A stretch of DNA of 64,000 nt, taken from Aphrophora alni. Lineage: Eukaryota; Arthropoda; Insecta; Hemiptera; Aphrophoridae. Shown piece after piece: positions 1 to 12,345 of this stretch (positions are counted from its first letter, which is position 1; each line of letters begins with the position of its first letter). The position numbers were made by a program, and so were the translations under genes. The notes beneath the pieces are model-generated. The model was not told the origin of the DNA, made no database searches, and worked only from the letters and a program-made list of their open reading frames with translations. Where the stretch lies: positions 101,265,340-101,329,339 of the forward strand of contig OY740772.1 of NCBI GenBank assembly GCA_963513935.1, given 5' to 3'.

Positions 1-560
1 ACTGAAAAAAGTTATTTCTGTGATCCAATCCATTCGTCGTCGTTGTCGTCTCTACGTAAGCTTGATTGTGAAAACAAAAATTAATATAGAAACATGAAAT
101 TAGTAATGAGACTTATATAGAACCCAATTGAAGTCATAAATATCGAATTCAAAACGTCAAAACAACGGTCACTTAAAAGACTTTTTCATTCACACCTCAT
201 GTTTTATTAAACTTATACTAAATTATATAAACATTAACAGATATCATTTCTACATCTAGTTGTACCAAACCCACATCTCTACGATGACAAATCGTACAAC
301 AACAAGGTCCGTCAGTGCTGTGACACTGATATGAGAGAAGCAAGTAGAGACCAGAAAGTAATGAAATACACAATTATTAGATTCCGAAAACCTGTGTAAC
401 ATTTTTTTTAAACGAACATTTCCTACTGAATATGACTCTAATACCAATACAATTTGAAAATTCCTACAAGACCCAAGACGTCAAACATTAGTCATTATAT
501 TTAGAGGATCTTCTTGTATTCCATTGCCTTTTGGGGCTGGGTAAGTACCTTGATGACAAT
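1..560 (+). repeat. Dispersed repeat family A, long copy
   Basis: Shares an ordered series of blocks with copies near 11.0, 14.8 and 52.6 kb (same strand) and 9.1, 39.1 and 62.1 kb (opposite strand). The blocks are a GTCGTCGTTGTCGT tract, a GAAACATGAAATTAGTA-like block near 90, an AACCCAATTGAAG block near 120, a TACCAAACCCACATCTCTACGATGAC block from about 263, and a 3' GGGGCTGGGTAAGTACCTTG block near 534. It has no long open frame; the 63-codon minus-strand frame inside it is a by-product. The class is unknown, because no terminal inverted repeats or target duplication could be read. It is called a repeat only because the same blocks recur in the same order elsewhere in the window. Confidence 0.6.
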
Positions 561-668
561 TAGCAACTTGTTTAAATCGATGTGATGATTGAAGATGGCA
601 ACCAATAAGTTACGTTTTGTTCGTTAGGACCAATATTTGTACAAAATTTGGTTTACTTTTTATTTAGT

Positions 669-1245
669 TTGTACAAAAAAAATTTGGAGCCAAAATTCTG
701 TAAATCGATATTTGTGTTTACAACAAAAAAAAAAAAAAAATAATCCGAGGAATTAAAAACCAACAATTATCAATCTACCTTAACATAATAAATAACTAAT
801 TTTTTTTCAAATGTATCGTATTAAAACACAATAAAAGTCAAATAAATAAAGTAATAACAATTACCTTCCAATTTAAAACAAGGTAAGAAATATTTCTGAC
901 TACATCTTTAGTTTATCACATCCTGACGACATTTCTCTTTGACTTTATTAACTCAATATAGCGTTCCAAGTAGAGTATAACAAAATGCTTGAGTCATAGA
1001 ATATAAAAGTAATAACTTTGCCTTATATGCTTTCAAATGTCAGTCACACACGTTTAATATAAAATGAGAGTGAACTTGAGTTAGACTTCAATCATTAGAT
1101 ATTTGCTTCACAAATCAAAATAAACTGCAAAACATGAATTCTCTCACTTATTCATTCACAAAACCAAACAAAAAGAATGGTTGCCTAAACTTTCAGTTCG
1201 GGAGTTGTCAGTCAAAAATTAAGATTAACCGCTCCTCTTTCAAAT
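669..1245 (+). repeat. Dispersed direct repeat R1, copy 1
   Basis: From 838 to 1245 this matches 4128-4550 base for base apart from scattered substitutions and small indels, about 93% by eye. Shared blocks include TAACAATTACCTTCCAATTT and the run through GCTTTCAAATGTCAGTCACA. A more diverged extension, starting at GTTTGTACAAAAA, reaches back to about 669. No open frame is shared between the copies. It is probably a non-autonomous mobile element or a segmental copy; the class is unknown. Confidence 0.75.
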
Positions 1246-3704
1246 TCACTTACTAACTAGCTCGAGTACAGCCACAATTGTGATTTATTTTGAACAATAT
1301 ATCTCTTAAGCTGAAGTACAACTTGTACATTTCCAGACGTGTCGTTTCCTGACAGTAGTGTTTTGATTTTAATTTATTCAACATTTTATGAATATGGTGT
1401 TTTGTATTTGTACTTACTGTTTAAGAATATAAATTTAAAAAGTAATACTATATTTTAGGTTAATATTATTTTTATTGTTTTAATTTTACTTCAATGTTTA
1501 TTTGTGTCTTGTATTAATTAAATATGTTATGAAATAGATTTTTGTGTAGGGTTTATTCACTTCAATGGATTTCAAAATACTATTTAGGGTGCTTAACTAT
1601 GTTCCTAAACTTCGGGAAGCGATTCTATGAGTCAAAATAATAAAAAAAAGATTCCTTTAAACAAACCCTCAAAAACACTTAGTTTCCAGTCTCCGCCATT
1701 TTGTTATTTTATAAAAAACATTAGAAGTTTGGAAATAAATAAAATATTTATTTCAGATTTGGCATACGCATTTTTTATTTGTACAGAAAAAAAAGAGTTT
1801 ATTGTTATATTTTCAAAATGGTATCTGTCAAAATGTTTAATCTTAAATATATCAAAATAATTAATCATACAAAATATACACTAGAGACAACAACATTTCC
1901 TATTTTAACAACAAACCAAAATTTATTTATATTTTTGGTAAAAATATCACATATTATCAATACAGAATTAAATTGGTATTTGCCAATATATTTAGAAAAC
2001 CATTAACTTATTTGTTATTTGTCCACAACACACATAACTTTATAACACCAGTTATTTCTTCTTATTATTAAATATAAAACGTGTTCCACCTAATAGATTA
2101 AGAAGGCATTGGCACTAGTATGTATTATAATTTATAATATATTACAAATTGAAGCAAGTTAACATTATTTGCAAGTTTATCAAATAACAAGCAGCCACAC
2201 TGCAGAGAGCTTATTATACACAATCTTTACAAAAAATTCTTTTAGTTAAAAGTAGATCAAATAATTAAAGTTCATAAACTATTTTTAATAAAACAGTTTT
2301 GTCAAAATTTAATTTTAAAAATCAAATAAGTCAATTTAACGTTGGTTGATTTAAGTGACGAAATATTAAAATAAAGCTTCAATCCTTACTAACCTTCAGG
2401 GGATAACATTTAATTTGTCAGATATAGCCTACACAACGATTTGATTCTCTGGTAAATTGTTTTACAGCAGAATCCATTTAAGAGGAGATGTAATTTTCAT
2501 TGCTTTCCAATATAACCAAATTTTTAATATTCTTGTTTCCATCACATTAAAAAATTCCCTTCAATTACGGTTATAATAATTACAATGGTTGCATTACATA
2601 TCCCACTGTCAATAGTTTTTAAATAAAAATAAGGAAAAATTTTAAATTTATAAGCCACTTGTAAAAAGATTTAAAAAAAGAATATTTTAAAACTGTACAG
2701 TTGTTTTAAACCTATTTTTAAATGTGTAATATAGATAAAACATTTATTGTTTAAAGGTGAAAACCTCTTATTAATATTTTCCTATTTGGCTATCTTAATA
2801 CATCCAAGTTACTGGCTGTCATTTTTGTGTTGGTAATTTTAAAAGTTTAGCTTTTCATTTTCCTCATTTCATCCAGCCATTTTTAATCTTTTATTACAAT
2901 ATCATTTGATAATTTTGACAAACTTCTTGGCCTCCATACCACTATAACTCAAAATTAAAAATCTCAGGATTATAGAAGCAGCCTGTCACTTCAAATAAAC
3001 ATGTCAGAAACCTTAAATAGATAACTTAATTAATACCAATGTAAAAGGTTTAAGTTCGTTTTCAACCCCCTTGTATAGTTATTAGACTTATCTTCTTGTT
3101 TCATAATTGAACGAACACAGAAATACTATAAAGAGAAAATGTACTTGAGCTGTATCTCATATTAACTACCTCTTAATATGGAATGGTTCTGCGGGTTTTA
3201 AGTAAATGGATCTCCTCACATTTTATCAAGAGGGTGCACAAAGCATTGGCATTGTTTATAATGTACTTAGGAATGCCATTGTTTAGCTTCTTGTTGTATT
3301 TCTTGTGTGGTGTATTCTATATATCTGGAGTAATACTTGAAATAATTACGTTTATTTGTATTAAATGTCTAGTTAAATTAAAAATTATGTTATTATGTCC
3401 GTTTTATATTCAGTAATTTTATATAAATTTTACTTTCGAGACTATTTTAAATATATTTCCATGTTATGTAAATATAAATATAGTTTTGTTAATCGATAAA
3501 TCTATTTTCATTTTTTCATTAAATATTTAATACTACCAAGAAAGTGAATGTGTAGATAAAATCTAAAGCAATAATGGTTTTAAGGAAGTAAGTATAACTA
3601 AATGAAATGACGGCTACAAACAACTGCTGTGCATAAATTAAATTTCTACCTAAATATATTAAAAATAATATATTTATACTCTATAATATAAGTTGAAATA
3701 GAAG
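1246..3704. other. AT-rich stretch with no supported gene
   Basis: Only short open frames occur. The one at 3183-3416 (+) would encode 77 residues with two hydrophobic stretches, but U- and A-rich codons produce such frames by chance in DNA of this composition. It has no recognisable domain, splice context or repeat partner here. The frames near 1627-2006 overlap each other in different phases and show no coding character. Confidence 0.5.
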
Positions 3705-3800
3705 TTGATGGCCATCAAGGTACTTACCCCGCCCCAACAAACAACGCAATACAATAACGTTTTCTAAATATAATGCTCTAAAATTGGTGGGGCTTGTATA
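3700..3800 (-). repeat. Family A, 3'-end fragment
   Basis: Read on the minus strand, this gives a GGGGCGGGGTAAGTACCTTG block and the neighbouring TTGTATTGCGTTG block. They match the 3' end of the family A copy at 510-560 in reverse orientation. Confidence 0.5.
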
Positions 3801-3992
3801 AAATATTAAATTCTTTTGTAAGATAAAGGATTTTATCTAGTAGGTGGTTTAAAACAGTTGTTACATAGGTTTTCAGTATCTAGTATTCTATCACTATTTT
3901 CTTGACGGGAACTACGTGTATATATTAAATAGTCTGTGCTCGCTAGACTCATTTCAGTGTCTCGTCATTAGTGGGCCTCAAATCTGTACTTT

Positions 3993-4550
3993 TGTTTGTA
4001 CAAAAACGTGGACCCAAAATTGAGTAAATAGATATTTAGTATTTTACAATAAATATTAATCCGAGAAATTTAAAAGCAACAACTTTCAATCTACCTTAAC
4101 ATAAAAATTTACATTAAAATACAATAAAAGTCGAATAAATAATGTAATAACAATTACCTTCCAATTTAAAACAACATGAGAAATATTTCTGACTACATCT
4201 TTAGTTTATCACATCTTCACGACATTTCCCTTTGACTTTATTAACTCAATATAGAGTTCCAAGTAGAGTATAGCAAAATGCTTGAGTCATAGAATATAAA
4301 AGTAATAACTTTGCCTTATATGCTTTCAAATGTCAGTCACACACGTTTAATATAAAATGAGAGGAAACTTGAGTTAGACTTCAATCATTAGTTATTTTCT
4401 TCACAAATAAAAATAAACTGCAAAACATAAATTCTCTCACTCATTCACAAAAACAAATAAAAACCAAACAAAATGAATGGTTGCCAAAACTTTCAGTTCG
4501 GGAGTTTTCAGTCAAAAATTCAAAAATTAAGATAAACCACTCCTCTTTGA
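3993..4550 (+). repeat. Dispersed direct repeat R1, copy 2
   Basis: Second copy of the repeat at 669-1245, in the same orientation and about 3.3 kb away. The block from 4128 to 4550 is close to copy 1. The 5' part, beginning GTTTGTACAAAAACG, is more diverged and lacks the long A-run present in copy 1 near 725. Confidence 0.75.
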
Positions 4551-4668
4551 AAAAATAAATTTATAAAAATTAATTTCCGAATCTAGTAATAATTTCTAAA
4601 TGACGTAGATGAATAATAATAGATGAGTCGGTGACGTAAATCTGTTGATTTTGTAACTAGATCACATT

Positions 4669-4681
4669 GGGGGGGGGGGGG
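4669..4681 (+). repeat. Poly-G run (13 G)
   Basis: An uninterrupted run of 13 G followed by TTAGGG. Other G-runs occur at 20947-20953, 52386-52394, 53981-53990 and 63345-63352. The lone TTAGGG is not a telomeric array. Run length is likely to be polymorphic or affected by sequencing error. Confidence 0.8.
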
Positions 4682-5343
4682 TTAGGGTTGAAAATTCATT
4701 ATTGATCATTATTTGTCATCGTAGACAAATGAATGGTAAGTTGGAAAATACCAATATATGAAGAATTGAAATCTGTAAATGTTCATCTAGTTTATTGTTT
4801 ATTGTTTAAGTCGAATAACACTCAGATATATAAAAAAAAAACTGTCTAAAATGGCATTTTGATATTTTATTTTTAATTTCTATAAGGTTCAATAGTTTTT
4901 GATATGAGCACTCTAAAGTCACTTCAACCAGAAATCATATTCCTAATTTAATATTGCTGGTCTCCATCTTGTTTACGTATAGACATCAACAATGCCAAAC
5001 ACAACAACATCTATGGAGGGACATAATATCAAAAATATCTTTTACAGTTTTCTGTTATCATCAGTCAAAAAAAGATGTCGACTTTTTCTTTTTTACCAAA
5101 ATTACACTATACTTCGTATGCTGAGAAAGTTATAAAACGTAAAAAAGACGAAGTTTATATTATTGAAAATAATATTTTTGCAACGTGTAACAAATATTTT
5201 TACAACAAAGTACACATAAATGAAATTACATTATTTATTTGTGCGTTTTTCAGTGTTATTTCTATACATCAATATTTCTTCTTTAGTTGGTTAGTTTTAC
5301 AAATATTGTAACAGGAAATGGAAAATAATAAACAAGAACATCA

Positions 5344-5600
5344 ATGGACGAAGAAAAGCCGAATTATGCTGATCGGAACATAATCAATGCCAAGTTGTTC
5401 TTTCGCAATCAGTACTCCCAAGTACCCTGCACTTACTGTGCAAAGTACATTGTTATGATTCTGGGTGCAACAATCAGACAGAAGGAAGACTTTAAAAAAA
5501 TAGACTTCAATTTCACAAGTTCCAGTGGCTGATGAGAAAGCTTCTCAAATTTGTCTGCGTACTATACCAGCACGTCCTAAAACCAATGTAAACTTTTGTG
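5344..5600 (+). pseudogene. Possible degraded helix-turn-helix transposase N-terminus
   Basis: The open frame 5344-5532 starts MDEEKPNY and contains NAKLFFRNQYSQVP. Its spacing resembles the first helix-turn-helix of insect IS630/Tc1-mariner-like transposases, which typically read like A-x-LF-x-x-x-YP-x-R-x-VP. In a shifted frame the sequence continues VPVADEKASQICLR, resembling the linker between the two helix-turn-helix units in that family. What is seen is a short frame, one apparent frameshift and then stops. The family link is pattern recognition and is weak. The frame could equally be chance. Confidence 0.28.
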
Positions 5601-6520
5601 GTATATAACTTCAGTTGTTTTTGTCCAAGAGATAATAAATTCGTTAGAGTATTTGAGGGCTGAAGATAATTAATTATTAAAATTTTTGTTTTTAAACGAG
5701 AGGTTATAAAACTTTTGGATCATTACTGAAAGGTTTTCGCTTTCTAACAACATGATAAAAAATATTTCTATGTAGGATATTAATGAATATATTTCTCCAC
5801 CAATTATAATATTTCCAACACACTATCGAAAGGGAAAATAATATGCTTTAAAATAGACAAAAAATTCACTAATGAAAATAAACAAAAAAAAATAATTTAA
5901 GGGGGAGGGGATGTATCTGAGAATCTAAACAATTTTTACTTTTAATTTGGTTTTTAGAAAATTTACGGTATAAATCCACGCTTTCTCTTCTAGAGTGTTG
6001 TAGTTGACAGCTTGGGTTTCTCTATGATTGATGTAAGTAATTTGCAGTCCCACCACAAGAACCAAATTAAATTTGTACAGATATAATTTTGATACTATAA
6101 ATTTGGTTTCCAGTGATACAATATAAATAGCTTTAGAAATAATAATTTGTTTATCTTAAAAATCACTTTTAAAAACTCCATACAAACCTGAAAACTGAAA
6201 TTTAAAGAGTTATTATCTTAGCTTTGTTATATTGTTTTATAAAAAGTAATAATTAATAAATTACAAGACATGTCAATTACATAACATAATTATATACAAA
6301 ATACAAGAACAGGTTGAACGTTTGGTACAAATTCAGTTTACATGAGTAAAACTAATTTCTAACAGACAGATTTAGTAAAGGACTTCCACTAGTTACAGAT
6401 TAATTCTCTGCCTGTATAATAGATATAGGTAGATTTCGACTTGCATTTTTGACTGATCTTCGACCTAATGAAACTAAAAACGTAATAACTGTCACGTCAT
6501 CCATCCGTCGTCGTTGTCGT

Positions 6521-6722
6521 TAGACCCTTATAGCTGTTACAACAACAAAGTTGTCATCTTCAGAGGGAATCTTAACAAAGACTAAATAAAAAATATTTAC
6601 AACTAAAGTGACCAGTTTCTCTACTCCACTCCTCTGTTCACTTTAGTTGTAAATATTTTTTATTTGTTAAGATTCCCTTTGAAGACGACAACTTTTTTGT
6701 TGTAATAGTTATAAGGGTCTAA
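6521..6722. repeat. Palindromic (inverted-repeat) element
   Basis: The left arm, starting TAGACCCTTATAGCTGTTAC, is the reverse complement of the right arm ending GTTATAAGGGTCTA. The arms cover about 6521-6617 and 6634-6722, with a short spacer of CTCTACTCCACTCCTC type. The right arm lacks about 5 bases present in the left near 6580. The GTTGTCATCTTCAGAGGG block resembles the CTGAAGATG part of the GAAAC-type units elsewhere in the window. It has no open frame, so it is probably a foldback or MITE-like element. Confidence 0.8.
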
Positions 6723-9005
6723 TAGGAATAAACATTTTACTTTAGACGACAAGTTTGTTTTTTGTTATTTTGTTTATTCCCAAGTGTGGTAAGGGACTTT
6801 TGAAAGTGTACCTGTATATGTTGTCACCACAGTGCTCTGGTCTTTGTTTATTAACTGTTTTAAACTAACATACCCTATAGGATAAATCCTTTAAAGCCCA
6901 AGAATCCATATTTTGTATACCAGGGCTGGGTAGTATCATAATGACTATGATCAACTTATTTGTTGTATATTAGGTTATGTACAGTATATATTATTGACTC
7001 ATATTTCTATAATAACAAAACGTTTGTAATTTTATATTAAATGTTGATTGTGCCGTTAGTTTAAAACAAAATTTTACTGTTATTTTAAATAACTTACAGT
7101 TTAAATTAAATCATGGAATTAAGTAATATTAATTTCGTGACTGCTTGTAAACGGACAAAAAATTTTTGTACGCCTAAAAAAATGTATTATTAATGGTGAA
7201 TATTATATAAGTATACAGGGTGTAGCTTCTGTTCCGCCTACGTAAAAATCGAGTTTTACGCCCATAATAGTGTTTCTGTTTTATATTGCGATACTATAAT
7301 TCTGGATATTTCACAATAAACTGCAAAACTTTGCACAAACTGTCTTGCTCACCCACCTCCAAAACTAGAAAATACTCTCCAAACCTTGTAGTTACCAAAT
7401 GAATCACGGAAGAAGTTTTTGAAAATGTATTTAAATAAAGGTCTAAACTTCTCTCTCTTAACAAGCCATCCTCATAAGGTTTAGTTTATTGAAATCAAGA
7501 GTTTATTGTTTGTGATCGAAGTCAGTTTTTGTTTCTCCATTTGTTCATAAACCGTAATAGTTTTACGAGTTTGGTTAATTTTCGTTTTTCATTAAAACTT
7601 TAACGAAATCGGTATAGGTGATTATGAGAAAATAAATATTTTGTAACAGCTGATACAGATAACTCACGAACCACTATGTATAGAAAAAAGGTGACTAATT
7701 GCATCATAATCGTTAGAAACCATTAAGAGAAAATTTTAATTCCGTTTTCCCCCTTATGGTAGCCGAACCGTTCAGAGCCTTCAGAGTATTGCAATGTAAA
7801 ATTAAACTGCTTTGTATAACTCAAGTCGTTTAGTACAATAATGCAGGAGTGGAATAATGTTAGAAATACGATTTGTCAGCTATTTATTCTAAACTAAATA
7901 AGAACACTGAAAAATATCATATTGTTACAAATATTGACTAATAATACACCAGATTTAGAGAAATCAACTAATAACTTTTTTAATGTTCTTAAATTCAGTC
8001 TAGTAGACTCTACAAAAACTCTAAAAATAAGAAAAATTACAAGAATTTTATTGCTTTTTATCATGTAAACTATAAATGAAAATAAAACTATTTAAACTTT
8101 ATTGGATCCGTATTTTTAATAGTGGGTAGTGAGGGTGTATAGCTGTAAGAGGAAGCGGATACTCTTGCTTGGCAACAAACAGAATTTAGTGTCTTTTCGG
8201 AGTTTAGACAGTGTATTTGTATTGATTCGTATGTGTGTATGCAGTACACATTTGGATTGTTACAATTTAAATTGAATACGATTTTATGTAAATAGCCACT
8301 TCTATCACAGTCAACAATATTTTAAATAAATATATACAAACCACCTATGAATGACCAATAGGACCTTGAAATTGGTTTTGATTTGGAGAGTATAATAGAA
8401 TATACAATGATAGCTATAATAATATATATTATTTAGTGAAACAGTCAATTGTCGTTTTAACTCCACGATATAAGATTCAATAAAGCCTTGAAACTAAAGT
8501 TTCAAGAAATTTATTACAATAAATTCACTGCAATTGTTTCGTCTTGCAGAATCTTGGAGCAAATGATAAATTAACAAGCTTTGACAACTATTTATTATTG
8601 AAAACAAAAGCAATATACGAAATCATTTAGGATGTTAAGAAATCAACAGATCAATTTTATATAGGCCTATTTTTAACTTAAATGACCAAATTTTATTAAA
8701 CTTTCCAAACTTTCTTAAACCTATCTTGTAACAAAGTTCATTAACCCTTCTGTACCTGCTAGCTAATTCCCCCAACCCCCCCCCACTCTCTTTGAGTTAT
8801 TCAGTTTTCTTATTTCTTTGTTTTATGCGTAAATATTTATGAAAGCTTTTTAATTTATCATTTGTCGGAAGATGTCACAATGCAATTGTAGTTAATTTCT
8901 TGATACTTTAGCTTCAATGTTATTGAGTATATCACTGCGTTATTGACTTCGGCTAGGCCCTAAAGCACCTCGCAGATGTTTAACCTATATATTAGAAATT
9001 CTCCA
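6723..9005. other. AT-rich stretch with no supported gene
   Basis: No open frame over 60 codons and no domain was recognised. A short block near 6920-6965 (CCAGGGCTGGGTAGTATCAT) matches the 3' end of family A. A homopyrimidine tract with CCCCCAACCCCCCCCCAC lies near 8770. Nothing else was seen. Confidence 0.5.
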
Positions 9006-9190
9006 CTCGCTACGCTCGTGTCCGTGTGTCTGGTCTTTTTAATGTCGTAGCTATAGGAATATCTCATTTTCTTAGGAGGTCAGAGTTCGATATTACATTT
9101 TTGACAATAACTTCGCTATTTGCTATCGTAGAGATTTGGGGTTGGTACCATTACACGCAGAATTGAAATATACATATGTTTATCTAATAA
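9006..9190 (-). repeat. Family A copy (partial)
   Basis: On the minus strand it reads GGTACCAACCCCAAATCTCT, then a CTACGATAGCAAATAGCG block and an AGTTATTGTCAAAAATGTAA block. These match the middle of the family A copies at 1-560 and 14735-15590. It abuts the palindrome that begins at 9191. Confidence 0.6.
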
Positions 9191-9475
9191 TGATTCGAAT
9201 TTACCCCTAACCACAATCACTGGAAACTTTAAAATAAAACACAATTATTTTACTGATTGTTCTTTATTTATTTTGTCCACTAAATGCCCTGTTGTACATT
9301 TCGATAACATGGTTATCATCATCGGAGGGTCTTGCTTCTAAACTAAACTAAATCTAAACTTACATATCTACTAATAGGGCATTTAGTGGAAAAAATAAAT
9401 AAAGAACAATTAATCAAATAATTGTGGTTTATTTTAAAGTTTCCAGTGATTGTGATTAGGGGTAAATTCGAATCA
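9191..9475. repeat. Palindromic element with 100-bp arms
   Basis: Left arm 9191-9290 (TGATTCGAATTTACCCCTAA...) and right arm 9376-9475 are nearly perfect reverse complements, with a few mismatches. The 85-bp centre carries, on the minus strand, CCGATGA, a GATAAC/GTTATC stem and GAAAT. This is a variant of the CTGANGA-hairpin-GAAAC unit found elsewhere. There is no open frame. It is likely a foldback or MITE-type element; the target duplication is unclear. Confidence 0.85.
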
Positions 9476-10100
9476 ATATTGTGAATTTCACCACAGTGCT
9501 CAACAAGATTGTACATGTTTATATAATTTATTGTTTTTCAAGTTGTGACCGTCTCCACTTCTTTTGACTAGCTCGAAGCTCTGGCTAGCTGGAGACCGTG
9601 TACACTTTAGCCGAATCTTGTCAGGATGGGTCAAGGAGTCGGGTTAGGGCGCTAATGAACGCACGTAACGCAAGTTAAATTAAATGTTCTCTTCTATTTT
9701 AGCGCCGAATTAGAAGATTACAGAAATAATTATAATTTAGAAAAAAGACATACCGGCTAGATAAAGCCTTAATAGTGGCCGAAAAGCATACCGATTAATT
9801 ATATAGCACGTGGCCGAAAATGGACTGACCTCGTCCCCTAGCGGTCTGCCGTTAAACTTCCTTCTCCCGGCTCTCGGAATAGTCTCTCTCCCGACTCGCT
9901 GGTTCAAGCCCTCCACTCCTCGTCTCCCCCCCTTCTACGTGATATTGCACTGCTCAACAAAATTGCAAGTGCCAATTGATATTTTATTATTTAGAATCCC
10001 TTCCCATTACATCCAAATTTATACTTATTATAGTTTTTATTTGGTGGTCTCCTTGGCTGGGCCACAAAGTTGAATAACACACAATATATGGCTGCCAATT
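9476..10100. other. Locally GC-richer unassigned segment
   Basis: The stretch 9540-9960 is visibly richer in C and G than its surroundings. It contains a TAGCTCGAAGCTCTGGCTAG imperfect inverted repeat near 9570 and a pyrimidine-rich run near 9900-9930. The 87-codon frame at 9810-10073 is proline- and serine-rich because of the C-rich DNA, and it matches nothing I recognise. This could be the edge of an unrecognised mobile element. No gene is supported. Confidence 0.35.
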
Positions 10101-11019
10101 TCACAATTTTAATTCATTTTAGTGTACGTTTCAATAGAGTTATTTATGAGTACACTTTAGTCCCCTATACTAAATTTAATGTTGTTATCGTAAGTTGCCT
10201 TTATCGTCCTTAAGTACAGGCGACAAAAAAGACATTAATTTGAACTTACCGCTTGTCTAATATAACATTCAGTTTTTCTGAGGAGATGAAACGGCAAAAT
10301 CACTGAACAAATTATGCTCCAATTTTTTTAATAATTACTAAACTACAGTAATTATAATATACAGTAATTTATATACTCGAAAAATATTATCATTTTAGTA
10401 ATTATTATCTCAGAAAACATTGAACGTGAACATGTTTTACGTGTGCAGAATGTTTAGTCTTGTAGAAAGTTGGACAGACAAAGAAGAGGAAATCAATCTG
10501 CCCTGTACTCTAACGCTCTGTTGAGCATTTCGATTCTCATCTTGAAGTCAACTCAAGGACAATAAACTTTATGTCAATTCAGTAACTTACATGATGTACT
10601 TTTTTGATTTAAAGATATCTAGAACATATAAAACTTACAAATAGATACGAAGGTTTTATGTATTATTTATATTTGTATCAACGAATTTATCTTTATAATG
10701 AAATTGTTGAAATTAGTAGTCTATGATTAAAATTGTGTGCCTGCAAAGACGTGTTTTTATCAAAATAATATTTACAAAGAAGAATATAGATTTATTAATA
10801 GAAATATTTTAAGAAGGTACGTTATTCGTGAAATTATAGTAGACAGTACATGGAACATCGTTGACTAAGGTTAGAGGAGAAGACTGTTCTTACAGACACA
10901 GTATATAAATATTTTTATAGAGTAAGTTTAACAATTGAAAAACCTCAATCCCTGGCTTTTTACTGATCTTTATATTTTATGTACTCTGGAAACCGAATAA
11001 ATGAGTTTCATTATTCCGA
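10101..11019. other. AT-rich stretch, nothing recognised
   Basis: No open frame of note, tandem structure or repeat partner was found. Confidence 0.45.
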
Positions 11020-11170
11020 CCTTGACATGTAGTTGTCGTCTGTCCTTAAGGACGACAAACACCACGAAAAATATGATAGGAACATGAAATTTAGTAGAGA
11101 CTACTATAGGGTGCACGTGTAAAATTGAATTGAAATTCAGAAAATCTAGTTCATAACTTCAAAAATTTTA
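11020..11170 (+). repeat. Family A copy, 5' part
   Basis: Contains TTGTCGTCTGTCCTTAAGGA, then ATGATAGGAACATGAAATTT and GAATTGAAATTCAGAAAAT in the family A order seen at 14860-15000 and 52600-52740. The conserved blocks stop near 11170. Confidence 0.6.
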
Positions 11171-12345
11171 ACAGTTTATTTTCATGTCAAGTGCGATTCA
11201 ACTTTAAACACAATTCCTGATTTTAATTCTATATTTAACTATTCTTCTAAATACGATATCCGGCAGGGCCAAATCCTCATTTGAACAAAATCCTTCTGCT
11301 CGTTTTGAAGAAAATTTACAAAATAAAACGTTGCTAGTGTAATAATAATTCATTTTACTAAAATTTAGTATACAACGTAAAATAAAGTATATCTCCAATA
11401 AAACATGAGAAAAATAGGAATGAGTAAAACCTGGTAAGGATTTCTGCTCCATTAAACCTGATTACCATCAAGGGAGAAATAATTAAAAGTTCTGAACCTC
11501 AATTACAGTATACAACTTTCAAGAGAGTTAGGATGGGATATGATTTATACACACGATGGTTTTACCGCAATGAAAGTCATCAGTATGGCTATGATTAAAC
11601 TAAGTTTTCTACAAATATGCATTTTAAATTTACAGTAATGCATAAATTAAAATTAGTTTACAATCTTATCTAAAACTGTATATTTTGTTTTATACTTGTT
11701 TTATGAAATTGTAAAAAAATGTGGTATATAATTTGTTTAATTGAGCCATATATCTTTGTTACCGTTGTTGTCCTATAATTTCAGATTATTTAGAAATATA
11801 TTATTATTAAATTTTACCAAAATCGGTAGAGTTAATATTAAAAAATTACGGTGAGTAACGTAAAAATAACATTATATAAAAATGTTTAAATTCCATAATA
11901 AGTTTGAAAAAGTAGAGGTTACCAATTTACTTATTTACAGCGATTGGAATTACCAACATAAAATGTAATTGTTCTTTTGCCCGAAGGGACTGTCTACTTC
12001 ACTTATAAAAAAGTCTTTCGTTTAATAGTTAAGTGGGTACTTTGTTGAGATATTAAGTTAAAATCAGTTGACCGTGATAAGGGTTTGACCAATAATGTAA
12101 TCCTTACTCCTATTTCCTATCCGCAAGAGATTTAATGGTCTTGTCTAAAAGTATAACAAGAGTTTTGGATCCCCTCTTTAGGGTTTGAAAAGGGAGTTTA
12201 TTGTTTAATGCTTGAAATAGATACACATGTTATAATTTGTTTAAAACAATAAGGGTATTCAAACAATTTTTATTAAAAATGTTTGTATCTTGCTTAAACA
12301 TAATATCTATTAGTAATATCTTATATACCAAATCGAAATACATAT
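11171..12345. other. AT-rich stretch, nothing recognised
   Basis: The 82-codon minus frame at 11204-11452 has no recognised domain and is probably chance. It precedes the satellite with no visible boundary element. Confidence 0.4.

Noticed and set aside
3183..3416. Small two-segment membrane protein
   Set aside because: Hydrophobic frames arise readily from T-rich DNA. No homology, no splice context and no conservation evidence is available.
4669..4690. Telomeric repeat (G-run followed by TTAGGG)
   Set aside because: Only one TTAGGG is present, with no array; insect telomeres usually use TTAGG.
6521..6722. Intact CTGANGA/GAAAC hammerhead-like core in this palindrome
   Set aside because: CTGAAGA is present in reverse, but the second box reads GTAAC in place of GAAAC, so it was left out of the list of good cores.
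9810..10073. 87-codon plus-strand frame in the GC-richer patch
   Set aside because: It is Pro/Ser/Leu-rich from C-rich DNA, with no domain or repeat partner.
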